Shown here: positions 11,031-22,400 of the stretch, in pieces
How the letters are laid out: the number at the start of each line of letters is the position of its first letter
Numbering within the stretch: the stretch's first letter is position 1
The notes under the pieces: model-generated
What the model saw: the letters and a program-made list of their open reading frames with translations, nothing else
Told to the model about the DNA's origin: nothing
The model's database searches: none
Source of the DNA: Terebella lapidaria
Lineage: Eukaryota > Annelida > Polychaeta > Terebellida > Terebellidae
NCBI GenBank assembly: GCA_949152475.1
Contig: OX424568.1
Span: 11,693,667 to 11,757,666 of the forward strand
DNA length: 64,000 nucleotides
Direction of reading: 5' to 3'
Program-made: the position numbers and the translations under genes

Positions 11031-11800
11031 GTAGATTCCCTCCATACCTGTAGGAGGCAGGATGTACCCGAATCTCTACGTTCCGGTAGCGGCAGTGGCT
11101 AACCCTTCCTCTCCTGTGGGGTACGGGCCTACTCTGGTGGATCCTCCTGCGAGCGGAGACCCGCACCGCGAACCACAGACACTGCAGATGATTGCGTACT
11201 GCGTCGGGTTGAGTCTCCGCTTGCCCGGCTGATTGCTGTGCCTTCATGTATGGACAGAATGCCAAACGACCTAACTATTATTGCAGTAATTAAGCAGATC
11301 ACTTCTGGCTTCAGTGTCAGGGTCTTTGGAGTGGTTGCGGGAGCCTATAGTGGCTATTGGGAAAATATGCCCGAGCCATGGCGGAGGCGCCTCTTCTTTC
11401 GATCAGGCCCTTCGGGACCACAACCGGGACCACTGTTCATCAATATTTTGATGAACCAAAAATGCTTGGACAAAATTGCTGCACACGGTAGCTATAGTAT
11501 TTCAAGGCCAAAATCGATGCAAGAAAGTGAGTATCTGTGACATTACGGTATTATGAACACGTCCACATGTATTCATACGCGTTATACCTTTCAATGTGTT
11601 ATTGCAAAGAAAGCAAATATGATTGCTATATTTCATCAGCAATTTCATTATCGTACAGTTTTCTCGACAAAAACATATGAGGTCCTATAAGGTCTCATGC
11701 GCTATGAATTATAGTAATCAATTTAAGAACTATATTTTAGCCGAATGCGGATGAATCGTGTTCGCATCAGTCGATAGTGTGAGAAGTCTCTCGGATGAAA
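11031..11800. other. Gene-free sequence upstream of RAMP4
   Basis: No domain is recognised. The first part (to about 11420) is GC-richer, with overlapping frames on both strands, and probably belongs to the repeat unit before it. From about 11540 the sequence is AT-rich and presumably holds the RAMP4 promoter. A TATA-like stretch, CTATATTTTA, lies at about 11732. Confidence 0.45.
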
Positions 11801-11807
11801 ACATTCA

Positions 11808-11819
11808 ACGTGGACCAAC
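11808..11819 (-). promoter_or_regulatory. ERSE-II-like ER-stress element upstream of RAMP4
   Basis: The plus strand reads ACGTGGACCAAC. Its complement, GTTGGTCCACGT, differs at one base from the ERSE-II consensus ATTGGNCCACG, which is bound by ATF6/XBP1-type factors in mammals. It sits about 70 bp upstream of the RAMP4 start codon, where a promoter-proximal or 5' UTR position is expected. Mammalian RAMP4 is an XBP1 target, so the match makes functional sense. A single short motif can still occur by chance. Confidence 0.45.
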
Positions 11820-11888
11820 GCTGAAACATACGGCGAAGAAAACATTTGAAAGATAACTGCTACGACTTCTCCAATTCAACTCGATAAA

Positions 11889-14800
11889 ATGGCAGTCAAA
11901 CAGCGAATGCGTGTGGCTAATGACAAACATGACAAGAAAGTTACAACGCGAGGAAACGTGCCCAAAACTTTGGTATGAAATGTGCAATACACAACTCAAA
12001 TTCTCACATTTGAAGTTTTCAATGTCCCGGTGCAGATGGGGCAGTGGGGCAAGATCAAACAAACGTTCAGTTCACCATGCAATGATGCATCATCAAGCAC
12101 TGACCTGGCTGTTGATTGACATGTGCAGGCTGTTGAATGCTGACTGAGACTGACTGATTGACCGACAGTGATACTGTCGACTCCTGACAAACATAATGAC
12201 GTTTGAAAAGTTGACAAGTTTTTGTTTTTTTTAATAGATCTAGATCTACCCGAGTTCTGAAATGTTTTCAGGTCAGGTCAAGTGGTATAAACAAAGCTAC
12301 AAAGCTCGTGTTGTCACGCTACCATTGTCAAGTCACTGTCACTGCCACTCTAGTCGATTTCGCCTGTGCGATACTAAGTACTTTGTTCACTTCGAGTCTA
12401 CCGCGTAAGTCGTAACTCTTGTTGTGTGTACAAACGATTTGTTTATACCACTTGACCTGACCTAGAAACATTTACGAACTGGCTTATTTTGATACAATCA
12501 TACACAATATATATGCAATAGATCTACATGACAGTTGATGCACAGTCCCCATCGACTGACAACACACACCGAATTCCATTCCTTCGGAATTCAATGTGTG
12601 TACAGTTGTCAGTCGATGGGGACTGTGAGTTGATGGGAGCGTGTGGTGCAATAAATTTAGCAATCTTGAAATTGAACAACATGCGAAAGCGTCAAATACT
12701 TAATGACTGATCAGTGATGGGTCGTTAATGTGTATTATAATCTCGAAAGTGGTTCTATCAATTTGGTTGTAAGATTGGATTACAAAGGATAACTTGTAAA
12801 CAATTTGTACCATTTGACCTGACCTAGAAACATTTCCGAATTGGCTTATTCTATAAATCTATTACGAGCTATCTACATGATCCATCCCAATTGTGTCACA
12901 TTCTTAAATTCGCCAACAGGCTTGTTGGAACCAGTTCTATTTTCATGATTCTGTTGACATTGACAGATTGATGCTATTAAAAAGTCAAATATTTCTGCAC
13001 TTAGTCATGGTTTGAGTTTTAGTGGCTGCACATGTAAGATGGGAACACACAGCGACATTGATGTTCGGTTACTTTGCAGATGCAACAAAATTAGGATGCA
13101 TACTGCACAGCTCTAGCTCGTACCAGAGTCCTGAAGGGAACAAAAGTTCATGGGATTTCCCAAAAAGCAGAACATGTTGAATCTAGTGACAGTATGGGCA
13201 AATATTGGCGCCACCAAACGGTGCCAAGCTATCTGGCCCATATGACCATTTTTTACCACAATATTACAAGTTTAACCCACATATTTTCTTGAATTTCAGA
13301 AACAATTGGAAGAGAAAGCGCCAGTTGGTCCTTGGCTTCTTGGTCTCTTCATCTTTGTGGTTTGTGGCTCAGGTAAGTTAATTGTACATGGGAGGAGGGG
13401 GGGGGGGGGGGGGTGTCATGTTTGTACCTGTATCCAAGCATGGCAAGTGGTTCTAGAATTAATTATAGACACTACAGTTATTCTATTATTTGTCGCTGAT
13501 GTTCATTATTCGGGTATAGAACTTGAAACCGAATATTCTTAAAAAATAATCCTTTCCCCTATATGTTTGTTAAACTATGTCCCAGTTAAATTGATTAGTT
13601 TTACAATTTGCATTATCACTTTTTATAGCAAGAAATTGGTTTTTTTTAGACAGTTTTAGTAGATTGTGACAAGATGAAAAAAACTGACAATTTTTCAAAT
13701 ATTTTTCAGTGACAAGGGTTTATTGAATACTTGGTTTTAAAATTCTGTACTTTTAGTGCCTCTAGAATTTATATGCACATGTTTCTATAGAAAACTTGAT
13801 TAATACTGACCCCACCAGAATAATTGGTAGGATACATTAGAAAGTGACATTGAGTATGCAATATTTCAGGATATAAATGTTGTGAAACTTTTGAGAAATT
13901 GATCAAATTTCAATTCTATGTTCATTTTATGGTGTTGTAGTACTATTAGTAGGGAACAGCCTTATTTTCCATGTCTTAGGGTAGGGAAGAAAAGGGTTGT
14001 GATTTTGGTAGGGTTCTTGCTTCACAGTTAAAGTGACATATTTATAGCAAGCTAGGGGTGTTCAAAACATGTTCATGACTTCAGTAACTTGCACCAATGA
14101 CAACATTGCATTCTTGATCATTCACATACAATAGTTTATATAAGTAACATTTAAGTCGAACTAATTTGTAATAACACAATGTTTGTATAGCGGTAGATGT
14201 ACAATATTGGATAATAAAAAGAAATGAATTCAGAAGCATGAACTTTTTATCTTGATCGATATAAAATAACATACGGTACATGTGACTTGATTTTGTCATG
14301 TCTAAGACTACTAGTATGGCCTAATTGATAAAATGCTAGATTTGATATCTCCTGTATTCTAAAAACTAGGATAAATCATATGTTATTTGCTTGATGTTTT
14401 GAAAGATGTGAAACTTCACAGCTGTGTTTAAAACAAAATAAACTGCGTCATATTTTAGTGCGGAAGATATATTGACAAGCGACAGCTGTGGTGAACAAGT
14501 GGTTTTTTTTCTAAAATATATGCGCATTAGGCTTACTGTGACTGGTTCACAGAAATCTGGGTCATGAATTAACGTCGTTGTTTTGAAGAAATGTAATATT
14601 CCTACGGTGTCAAATACCATACAATCAGCAAGACTATAATCTAAATGAATGTATTGCAATATTTTCCAATTTATGCTTTTGATTAAAGTGTTGTTCTCAT
14701 TGTTATATAGCTATATTAAATAGGTATTATACATGTAATATAGTCAGTCAGATTTTGATGCCATTTGAGTTTGGGTGTAGGACATACCTTTCAGGTTATT

Positions 14801-14911
14801 AATTCATAACATTACCAACTTGACTGAATTGTTTTAATAATTTATCATTATGTATATTTTCTTGTATTTTCAGCTGTGTTCCAAATTATCCAGAGCATCA
14901 GGATGAGCTAA
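11889..14911 (+). CDS. SERP1: RAMP4/SERP1, stress-associated ER protein, three exons
   Basis: The coding exons are 11889-11972, 13300-13372 and 14874-14911, with GT-AG introns in frame, giving 64 residues (the family is about 66). The N-terminus MAVKQRMRVAN...RGNVPKTL is the basic cytosolic part that in RAMP4 binds ribosomes and Sec61. Residues 37-61 (VGPWLLGLFIFVVCGS then AVFQIIQSI) are the single membrane segment, and RMS is the lumenal end, so this is a tail-anchored ER protein. In mammals RAMP4 associates with the translocon and supports glycosylation and membrane-protein stability under stress. The start is the first ATG and matches the family N-terminus. Intron 1 holds several hairpins; intron 2 holds a 17-G run at 13397-13413. 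The gene converges with TSC22D. Confidence 0.95.
12270..12463. repeat. Inverted repeat with perfect 24-bp arms in RAMP4 intron 1
   Basis: AGGTCAGGTCAAGTGGTATA (continuing to 12293) is exactly mirrored at 12440-12463. The right arm and what follows (TTGACCTGACCTAGAAACAT, to about 12488) recur as a direct repeat at about 12809-12850. The pieces are probably parts of a broken-up DNA transposon family. No coding sequence is present. Confidence 0.75.
12541..12627. repeat. Near-perfect hairpin in RAMP4 intron 1
   Basis: The outer arms (12541-12563 and 12605-12627) are perfect reverse complements over 23 bp, starting CACAGTCCCCATCGACTGAC. Inside them ACACACCGAATTCC pairs with GGAATTCAATGTGTGT with a few mismatches, leaving a loop of about 10 bases. 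The whole 87-bp block would fold into one stem. It could be a MITE or a miRNA-like hairpin; nothing in the sequence decides. Confidence 0.8.
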
Positions 14912-15164
14912 ACATGGATCAGCCAATCAGCAGCCACCATTCATTCCACTCCTATCGTCATGGTAACAACTGCAATGCCCCAGAATAACGAATATGGATC
15001 ACCAAATGGCAACCGAACGGGAAATTTTTTGTGCGATGACCCAAAAATGCAATTGTACATAAGAAATAATATATGTGTGAAAATGCTCGGCCCACATGTG
15101 ACGATTGTGAATCGTTACCTGTGTGAACTCCTCTTTTGGTGAACTACTGTTCTGAAAATATCAA

Positions 15165-15170
15165 AATAAA
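15165..15170 (+). terminator. Candidate proximal polyadenylation signal of RAMP4
   Basis: AATAAA lies about 255 bp after the RAMP4 stop codon and could end a short 3' UTR. Another AATAAA follows at about 15213. Confidence 0.4.
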
Positions 15171-15786
15171 AGAATGTTACCACAAGATTTGCTATTTGCA
15201 ATGTGGAGCACAAATAAATCAAAGAAAAATATTGATTTTATTATTAAGTGTTGTTCGTTTTAGACAGAGTAGCATTTCTTCACAAGGTGTGAACAGTATT
15301 TTCATTATTCAGTGTTTTTAAGTTGTTCCTTTTGAGATTAAGTGCTGCTGATTTAATTTAATAAGAACTGTATAAGTCAATTGTTGATGTGTGGGTGAAA
15401 ATGCTTAAATTATTTTGAAGTCGCAAGTTTAACAAATTCTATGTTAACCTTGATAGTCGGCATGTACGTAATATAAAGTGCATAATTTAAATGATGTATG
15501 GCCTTCTATTTATCTGGTAACATGGATACTTAATTGTCATTTCTTTCGATGTATTATTCAATTGCTTGATATTCAATTGTCAGTCTGGTCATGATCAGAA
15601 AATGTGTTGGGTCATCAGTTGGGATTTCCCAGACTGGATTTTCCCGTATTTGTTTCTCTTTGTCATGGAACAGGTTGTCTGTCAGAAAGTCGCATTGTAC
15701 CTGTACATAAACTGCTCTCTACATTTCATCTCATTCGAATGTCGACATCTAAATGTGCAACAGATTGCTTGTTCCATAGATTGCGT

Positions 15787-15792
15787 AATAAA
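15787..15792 (+). terminator. Candidate distal polyadenylation signal of RAMP4
   Basis: AATAAA lies about 880 bp after the stop codon, followed by TG-rich sequence (TGTTTTGGTTTGATC, GTTTCG, TTGTG), the usual layout of a cleavage site. Confidence 0.45.
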
Positions 15793-15799
15793 ATATTGA

Positions 15800-18700
15800 A
15801 CAACCCGTCATGTTTTGGTTTGATCATGTTTCGTAATTGTGCTAAGGTCAAGGTCATGTGTATAATGTTATAATATGACCATACGCTTTCATCATTCAAG
15901 CCAAAGACTAGACACGAAATGCCCATCACTCCACATGCATGTTCTGATACAGGTACCTTTCATGTAGGATTAACATAATCATAATGCAAACATGTGTATT
16001 GTCATAGCGTTCTGATATCACTGCCCACTTTACTTGCACTAAATATCTATTTCGAGAAAATTACAAGCTTTTGGTGACTTGTGCATCGAATGATTCCCAC
16101 GAATTGAAACAAAACAACAAACTTTCAAGTGTGCACCAAAGAAATTAACCTTACCAATTGTTTTTGGTTTGCAAATTGTAAAAGCACTGTGTCATTCGAG
16201 CAAAATCCAGTATATCCTTCATGTCAAACTTTAAAGATTTGTGTATTGCAAAGTCATAAGCTGCTTGTAGAATGCTCAAGTGGCAATAATATAAGGGGTT
16301 TTCAGGAATCAGACGCAATACTCAAAGTAAATTGACAGGCTTTATTGATGTGGGCGGCATTTAGTGATGTAACACGCTTCATTTCAAACAACATCCACAT
16401 TTCAACAGTGGAAACAACAATTCTGTCTATTCATAGTTTTGCTTGATTTTTCCATTTGAATGTACCTTTTAGTTCGTAACTTCAGGTAACAAACACTAAT
16501 GCCAATAAAATCCTGTGCGATTTATTTCCTTGCAATGGCGATACATCAGCATTTATAGTCTAATACGTATGCCCTCATTGCCGCCTTTTCCTCAATAAAA
16601 TACAATAATAATCTTCATTTTAGAAATTCATATAAATTAATTTCATATTTAATACTTTTGTGTGCAAACATACACAACTGGAATAGTGAACTGCACTTTG
16701 CTTGCAGAGGTTAACCAATTTATTCACATTTTCTCCGAGTGGACTGCTCTCGAACACCATTCAAATTGTGACATCTTTCCCATGCAAGCGGAAGGGTAGC
16801 AAAGCACATACACCTCGCAAGATTTACAGAACATTTACTCAAATTCCCTAAAACAGGAACTTATGCTCAGCTTACTACCCTCGGTCGACAAAATCTAACT
16901 GCTCATAATACAAATACCGAGCATTCCAATCACAACAAAAAATGCATAAACTGTACAGCTTGAATATCGCACAAGCTGCTAAATCAAATGAAAATTCTAT
17001 AAAATTATCGTACCATACGTCCTCTTTGCAAGGCACAAGCTTGACAGGGTTTCTATCCGATCTGAAAATCTCACGCATGCACAAATTTTCACAGACAGTC
17101 TTCATACAGGCATGCTACATAACATGTTATTGACACCATTTTTGCAAAGTGATTTTGTACATCATGGCCACACATATATCGTCAGCTTTTACATTGCTGA
17201 CTGACTACATTCATATTCATTCACAAGAAAATGCACCGAGGGGGGTGGGGGTGGGGGTCCAGAAAAGAAAATGTCATATACATGTGTCGGCAAACAAAGT
17301 TCATAATTGCACCATTTTGTATCGACTTGTTTGCCAATTATATGCTACATTATGTATTTACATATGTATTATACGATAGGCTACATAATACAAATAATGA
17401 AATCTTTACACCTATTATTCACAAATTTCAGAAATCAGTTGCAAGTAATCTTCGTTGAAAAGAGACTGGTTCAACATGAACCACTAAGTTTGAATTGAAT
17501 ACAAGGAAATCGCTATACAAGAGAAAAGTTTTAGAAGCAGTGAAAATTTAAAAATTGGTTTTACTGACACCTAAGTTTTATATGACGTGCATGAACTTGT
17601 TTCTACTAATTCTTAATCACTCATGATTTTAAATAATATACAGATATACAGAAGTTCACAATAAAACACATATTTTTTTTTTCATCTTATTATGAATACA
17701 AGTACAAAATTATTTTACTGATAGATTGTTGAATATATAAGTTATGATTTTATGCTAATATATTTGACCATAAACTACGAACACAATATACTGCAGGCAA
17801 ATTTTAGCCACAGAGTGAAAGTTTGATCTCACAAAGCCCAACTCTTCATGTTAGAGAGGAGGCAAACAATCATTATCGAAAGAAATACGTTCTCTAAAAA
17901 AAAAATCACAGATTAAGCAATGTATGTAAGAATTTAGTCAGTTGTCTGCAAAGTTTACAACAATCATGTCGAATACTGCATACAAAGATTTACTACCAAC
18001 AACATGGCAAAGCAAAACTCACGTGTTCAGTTTGGGACCTCAAATATTTTTAGGGATCACTAATTTTCAAAATAAATGCTGTATAATGACAAACTAACTA
18101 TGTTACATCTGACCCCCCTCTATTCTAAACAAAGCATCTAATTTGCAAGATATCTACAAAGAAATGCAGCTACAGCGCCACAAATTAGGAAAACATTTTC
18201 AATGATTTTATAATAATGAAATGAAAGGAAAAACAAATACAAACAGGTCTGCAGGACTTCAGCATACATGCACGAAAATTGCACCACACATCCACAAATT
18301 GTGCTCATTCTGAGCCAACTACACCCAATATCTATCTATATACACACTTCTTTCTATCCATCTGTCCATCCGAATTTCTTCCCAATCCAAGTGAATACTG
18401 CGAAACTGAGGTTACTACGTTGAATGTGGAAAGAGAAATATTGTACAGTTTGCGTCGCGTGACAGGGGTAGGGGGACTCGCTGAAAACACGGTTCGCTTG
18501 GACAGAAATCTACACCTTTTTGATATGATCAGGGATAAAAAAAAAAAATCAGATAACTATCGCAACATGATAGATAGCTCATCTGCGAACTATTACGATA
18601 TATTAAAAAAAAAAGGATTGGAGTACGATGTAACATGCATCCAGATATAGCAGGAGATGCCTCCTTTGGGAATGTGCTAAAAATCTGCAAAGGTTATAAT

Positions 18701-19483
18701 TCATAGAAGACTAAAAGATTAATAGATTATATCATGTAATACATGTGAAACAGTGAAAGTACGTATTCAAAAGTAGTGTTGCATGACGCCCAAATCCGGA
18801 CTCATCAACGAATGTTTTATTTGTTAAAACGATGCACGAATCATCAATTTACCACATGGGATGATATACAGTAGATAATAGTCTAATACTGGCATACCTT
18901 ATGTATTCTAGTCACAGCAAATGAGTAAATACTGAAAAATCTCATGACAATTCAATAAATGCTACATGTACTATTATTAAAATGGCACTGTAAGAACAAT
19001 TCCAACCCCAGTCTTGAATCACAATATTGAAGTGATATATATCATTAACAGGCCTGCCCCGTGTGATGAAATGTTGCAAACTAGTTATTTGTGCATTAAA
19101 TAATCACAAGCAACAGAAATATTGATCTCTATACAATTCACATGACATCTGCAGCGAACATAAGCGCGGACAAGCATACGATGAACACTTGACGATACAC
19201 AACATTTGGACATGGCACGATGAACCAAAGTTACGCAACATCGCACAAGCAACATTGACAACGAACATCCATGATTCAACAGTTAAGCAATGACGATGAA
19301 GCGATGGCGAAGACGGCAAAAAATCGATGACTTGGCAACGTCGAAAACCGGCAGAACTTAGCCAGGGGAGAGAGCGTAGAGGGACTCCACGTGGCCGCGA
19401 CTGGCGCCCGCGGAGAAATGACGATGATGACAACGAACAGTGTCTATGGAAGAAACATTGATGAACTTAAGGACGAAATAGCG
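15800..19483 (-). other. Convergent intergenic space and probable TSC22D 3' UTR
   Basis: No open frame of note. On the minus strand AATAAA occurs at 16346-16341, 16526-16521 and 16724-16719, so a TSC22D 3' UTR of up to about 3 kb is possible. A G-rich run that could form a quadruplex (GGGGGGTGGGGGTGGGGG) lies at about 17239-17257 on the plus strand. The rest is AT-rich. Confidence 0.4.
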
Positions 19484-22400
19484 CTAGGACGACGAAGATT
19501 GCGAGGAGGCGGCTGGCGTGGCTTGTGACAGTTTGGCGAGCGTTTCCGGTGTCGCACTCGAGCGCAAAATGTTGTTTTCTATCTCAAGCTGACTGTTCTT
19601 CTCTAAGAGTTCTTTAATCTGTTCCTTGAGCACCATGACCTCCTCGTGTACGGCGAACATCAGGTGGCTCTTCACCAGGTCCTGGCGGGATTGAAAACAA
19701 TATGGCTATACTTTCAGATGGTTTTGATATTTTCATAAATATATAATTGTGTGCTATTATAAGCATATACAAACAGATTACATACACTTCATTAACTTTT
19801 ACATTTCTTGTGTAGAGTTGTTATTCATAAGTGAACAAATATATCACATAACAACATTCAAACTTCAGTGTACAACTTAAATCATGTTTTGAATCACACT
19901 ACTATGAACATTACGACATCCTAGTACAGGACAGTCATATATTATCACATGGTTCATCACATCAAACATTGAAGGCCAGTCGATTAGACTCATACATGAT
20001 ATCAATCTGCACAATCAAATAATTTTTTTGTGTAATGAGACGTTATGATTTATATTCCTAGTGGAACAGCACTGCCACCTAGTGAGTATGTACCACGCCT
20101 ATTACGTGATGTACTCACTAGGTGACAGCGATGTTTCCCTAGGAATAGAAATCATAACGTCCCATTACACAAATTTGAAGTAATACAGGCTATTGAACAT
20201 CAAAGAAGCAAATTATCAACTTTTCATTAAATCCACTATCAATTGATACATATTATTAGGTAAGCGATGTAGATCGATATATTTTTGGAAACATGAACAG
20301 CCAAAATTTTCCTCTATTATTTAATGTTACCTACCATAGCCTGTTCGATTTTGTGGTCGATGGCAACCGTGCTGGCTCCACTGTAAACAGAGAAGAATAC
20401 AAAATATATTGTGAAGTTTTGCAATTTAGTGTAAACGAGACAAAACACATTTAAACAATTGAGACAGTTATAAATATATTTTCTCAAGGTCACAGAAACA
20501 CCCAATTGCACATGTAATATATTAGCAACCATTTATTGATAATGCAAAAACATTTCACTGGTGTCAATCATAATCATTCTGAAAAGTGGAAAACCACACT
20601 TGTAATGAGAACAAGATGATATTGACCTCATTGACCCGTGTCACAGATCATGCCATTGAGTACCAGGAATATCATTTGGTGCATGTAAAAATGCTAACAT
20701 CACCACACAGCGAACTGTAAGTACAGATACATGACCACTATGATCGGCATGGCGAGTCATTACCGCTGGCAACTCACTAATTATGTTGACATTCTAATGC
20801 TAACTGTCTTTGAAACACATGTAAATGTAGCAGACATTCACTAGTCTACCTTCATGGCATAATAATTTGCCATCACAAATAGCTCCTACATGTATCTGTG
20901 TCTGTCTATTCTATTTACGGTATATTGCATTTGAACTTCAATAACAGTAACTATGGTAACTAAAACCCTGTTGGAAAATCACTGAACTCAGACAAAGCAT
21001 TGTAAAACTGATAAACCTGTGTTGAAGGAACTTCAAACATTATGATATGATATGATATGATATGATATGATATGACCTGTGTGTCATAATGTTTCCATGT
21101 ATGCGGACAGCCCAGCAACATGTTGGTAGATTAGATCAGTGATAAAAATATCTTGAAATCACTCAGTCAGCTTACAAAATATGTGTGACACAAGTCCTGG
21201 TTATATATTATATTATATTTTGTTGTAATATTGGAGTACTTCAGTCCACGAAAAAATATGGGTTTTGAACATGAAGATATATGTACATATTTCAAACATA
21301 TTTTTAGACATATTTTGTGGGTTTCAACTGCTTGTATCCAGACAACAATGTCTCAATATTGATTGTTTGGATTGCTCGACTCATGGCAATACCTTGTCGT
21401 AACAAGGAAATAGCTCACGAGTTAACATATAGTGAATATGATAAGGAAGTTTATCAGGGTGTAACCAAATAGCATTTTGCATTATGTTTGACAAACAGCG
21501 GTATGTTATTACACATGCAATACACACACACGAGCCATAAATACACTCGAGCCCAGCTATGACTAATCTGTGTGCATGCCAGAGTTTTAAACATGTAAAT
21601 GCAAGTAAACTGATACTTGAAAGTAGGCGAACTATAATTATACAATTACAGTGCGCCAGGAAGGATATTAGTTATATCCGATTTTTGTTTTCTGAAAATG
21701 TATCCGCCCCGAGGCGAATTTTAACAACAGAATTGGCTGCTGTCCAAACTCTTCGCCATGAGTTCAAACTAAAGATAGATCGTATATATCTTGAAGATAA
21801 CTCCAAGATAACAGAATTTTTTCAACGAAATGAATATATATACCTGTGTTCATTAAGTGAAATGAAATCTGTTCATTTAACAAAATGAAACGAAATATAC
21901 CTGTGTTTGTATGACAATGCTTGAACAAGCAAATCTAGAAACGCATGAGCCGCCTGCTTCGTATGATGTGTACTTTTATTATCGACTGGTGCAGTTCGAA
22001 GCTGTTTACATCGATGATCTTCCAAGCGAATTGCAGGTACACTGTATCCATGGCAACTTGAAGTCATGAATCCATTCTTTTTACAAGCACAATTGCGATT
22101 AATCTCCTCAGTGCTACAACTTGTTGGCGAATTTACTTGTAGCCTCGTGTCCGGATTTTCACAGTGTTCACTGCATTTGCAATTTTGATGATCTTGGTTG
22201 AGTATCGGCTCGGGGGCGATGTGCGGGCGTAAACACGAATACGCGACTTGACTGTCACTGTTCACATTGGCGTAAGAATACATCTTGCAGTTCCAAGGGG
22301 AAGCTTGAATGTTCATTTCTGAGAACTCCTTATTGCAGAGACCTTCTGTGAACATTGCCACCAAAAGAAGATTCACTCTTCGGACACACTTTTAGCGTTC

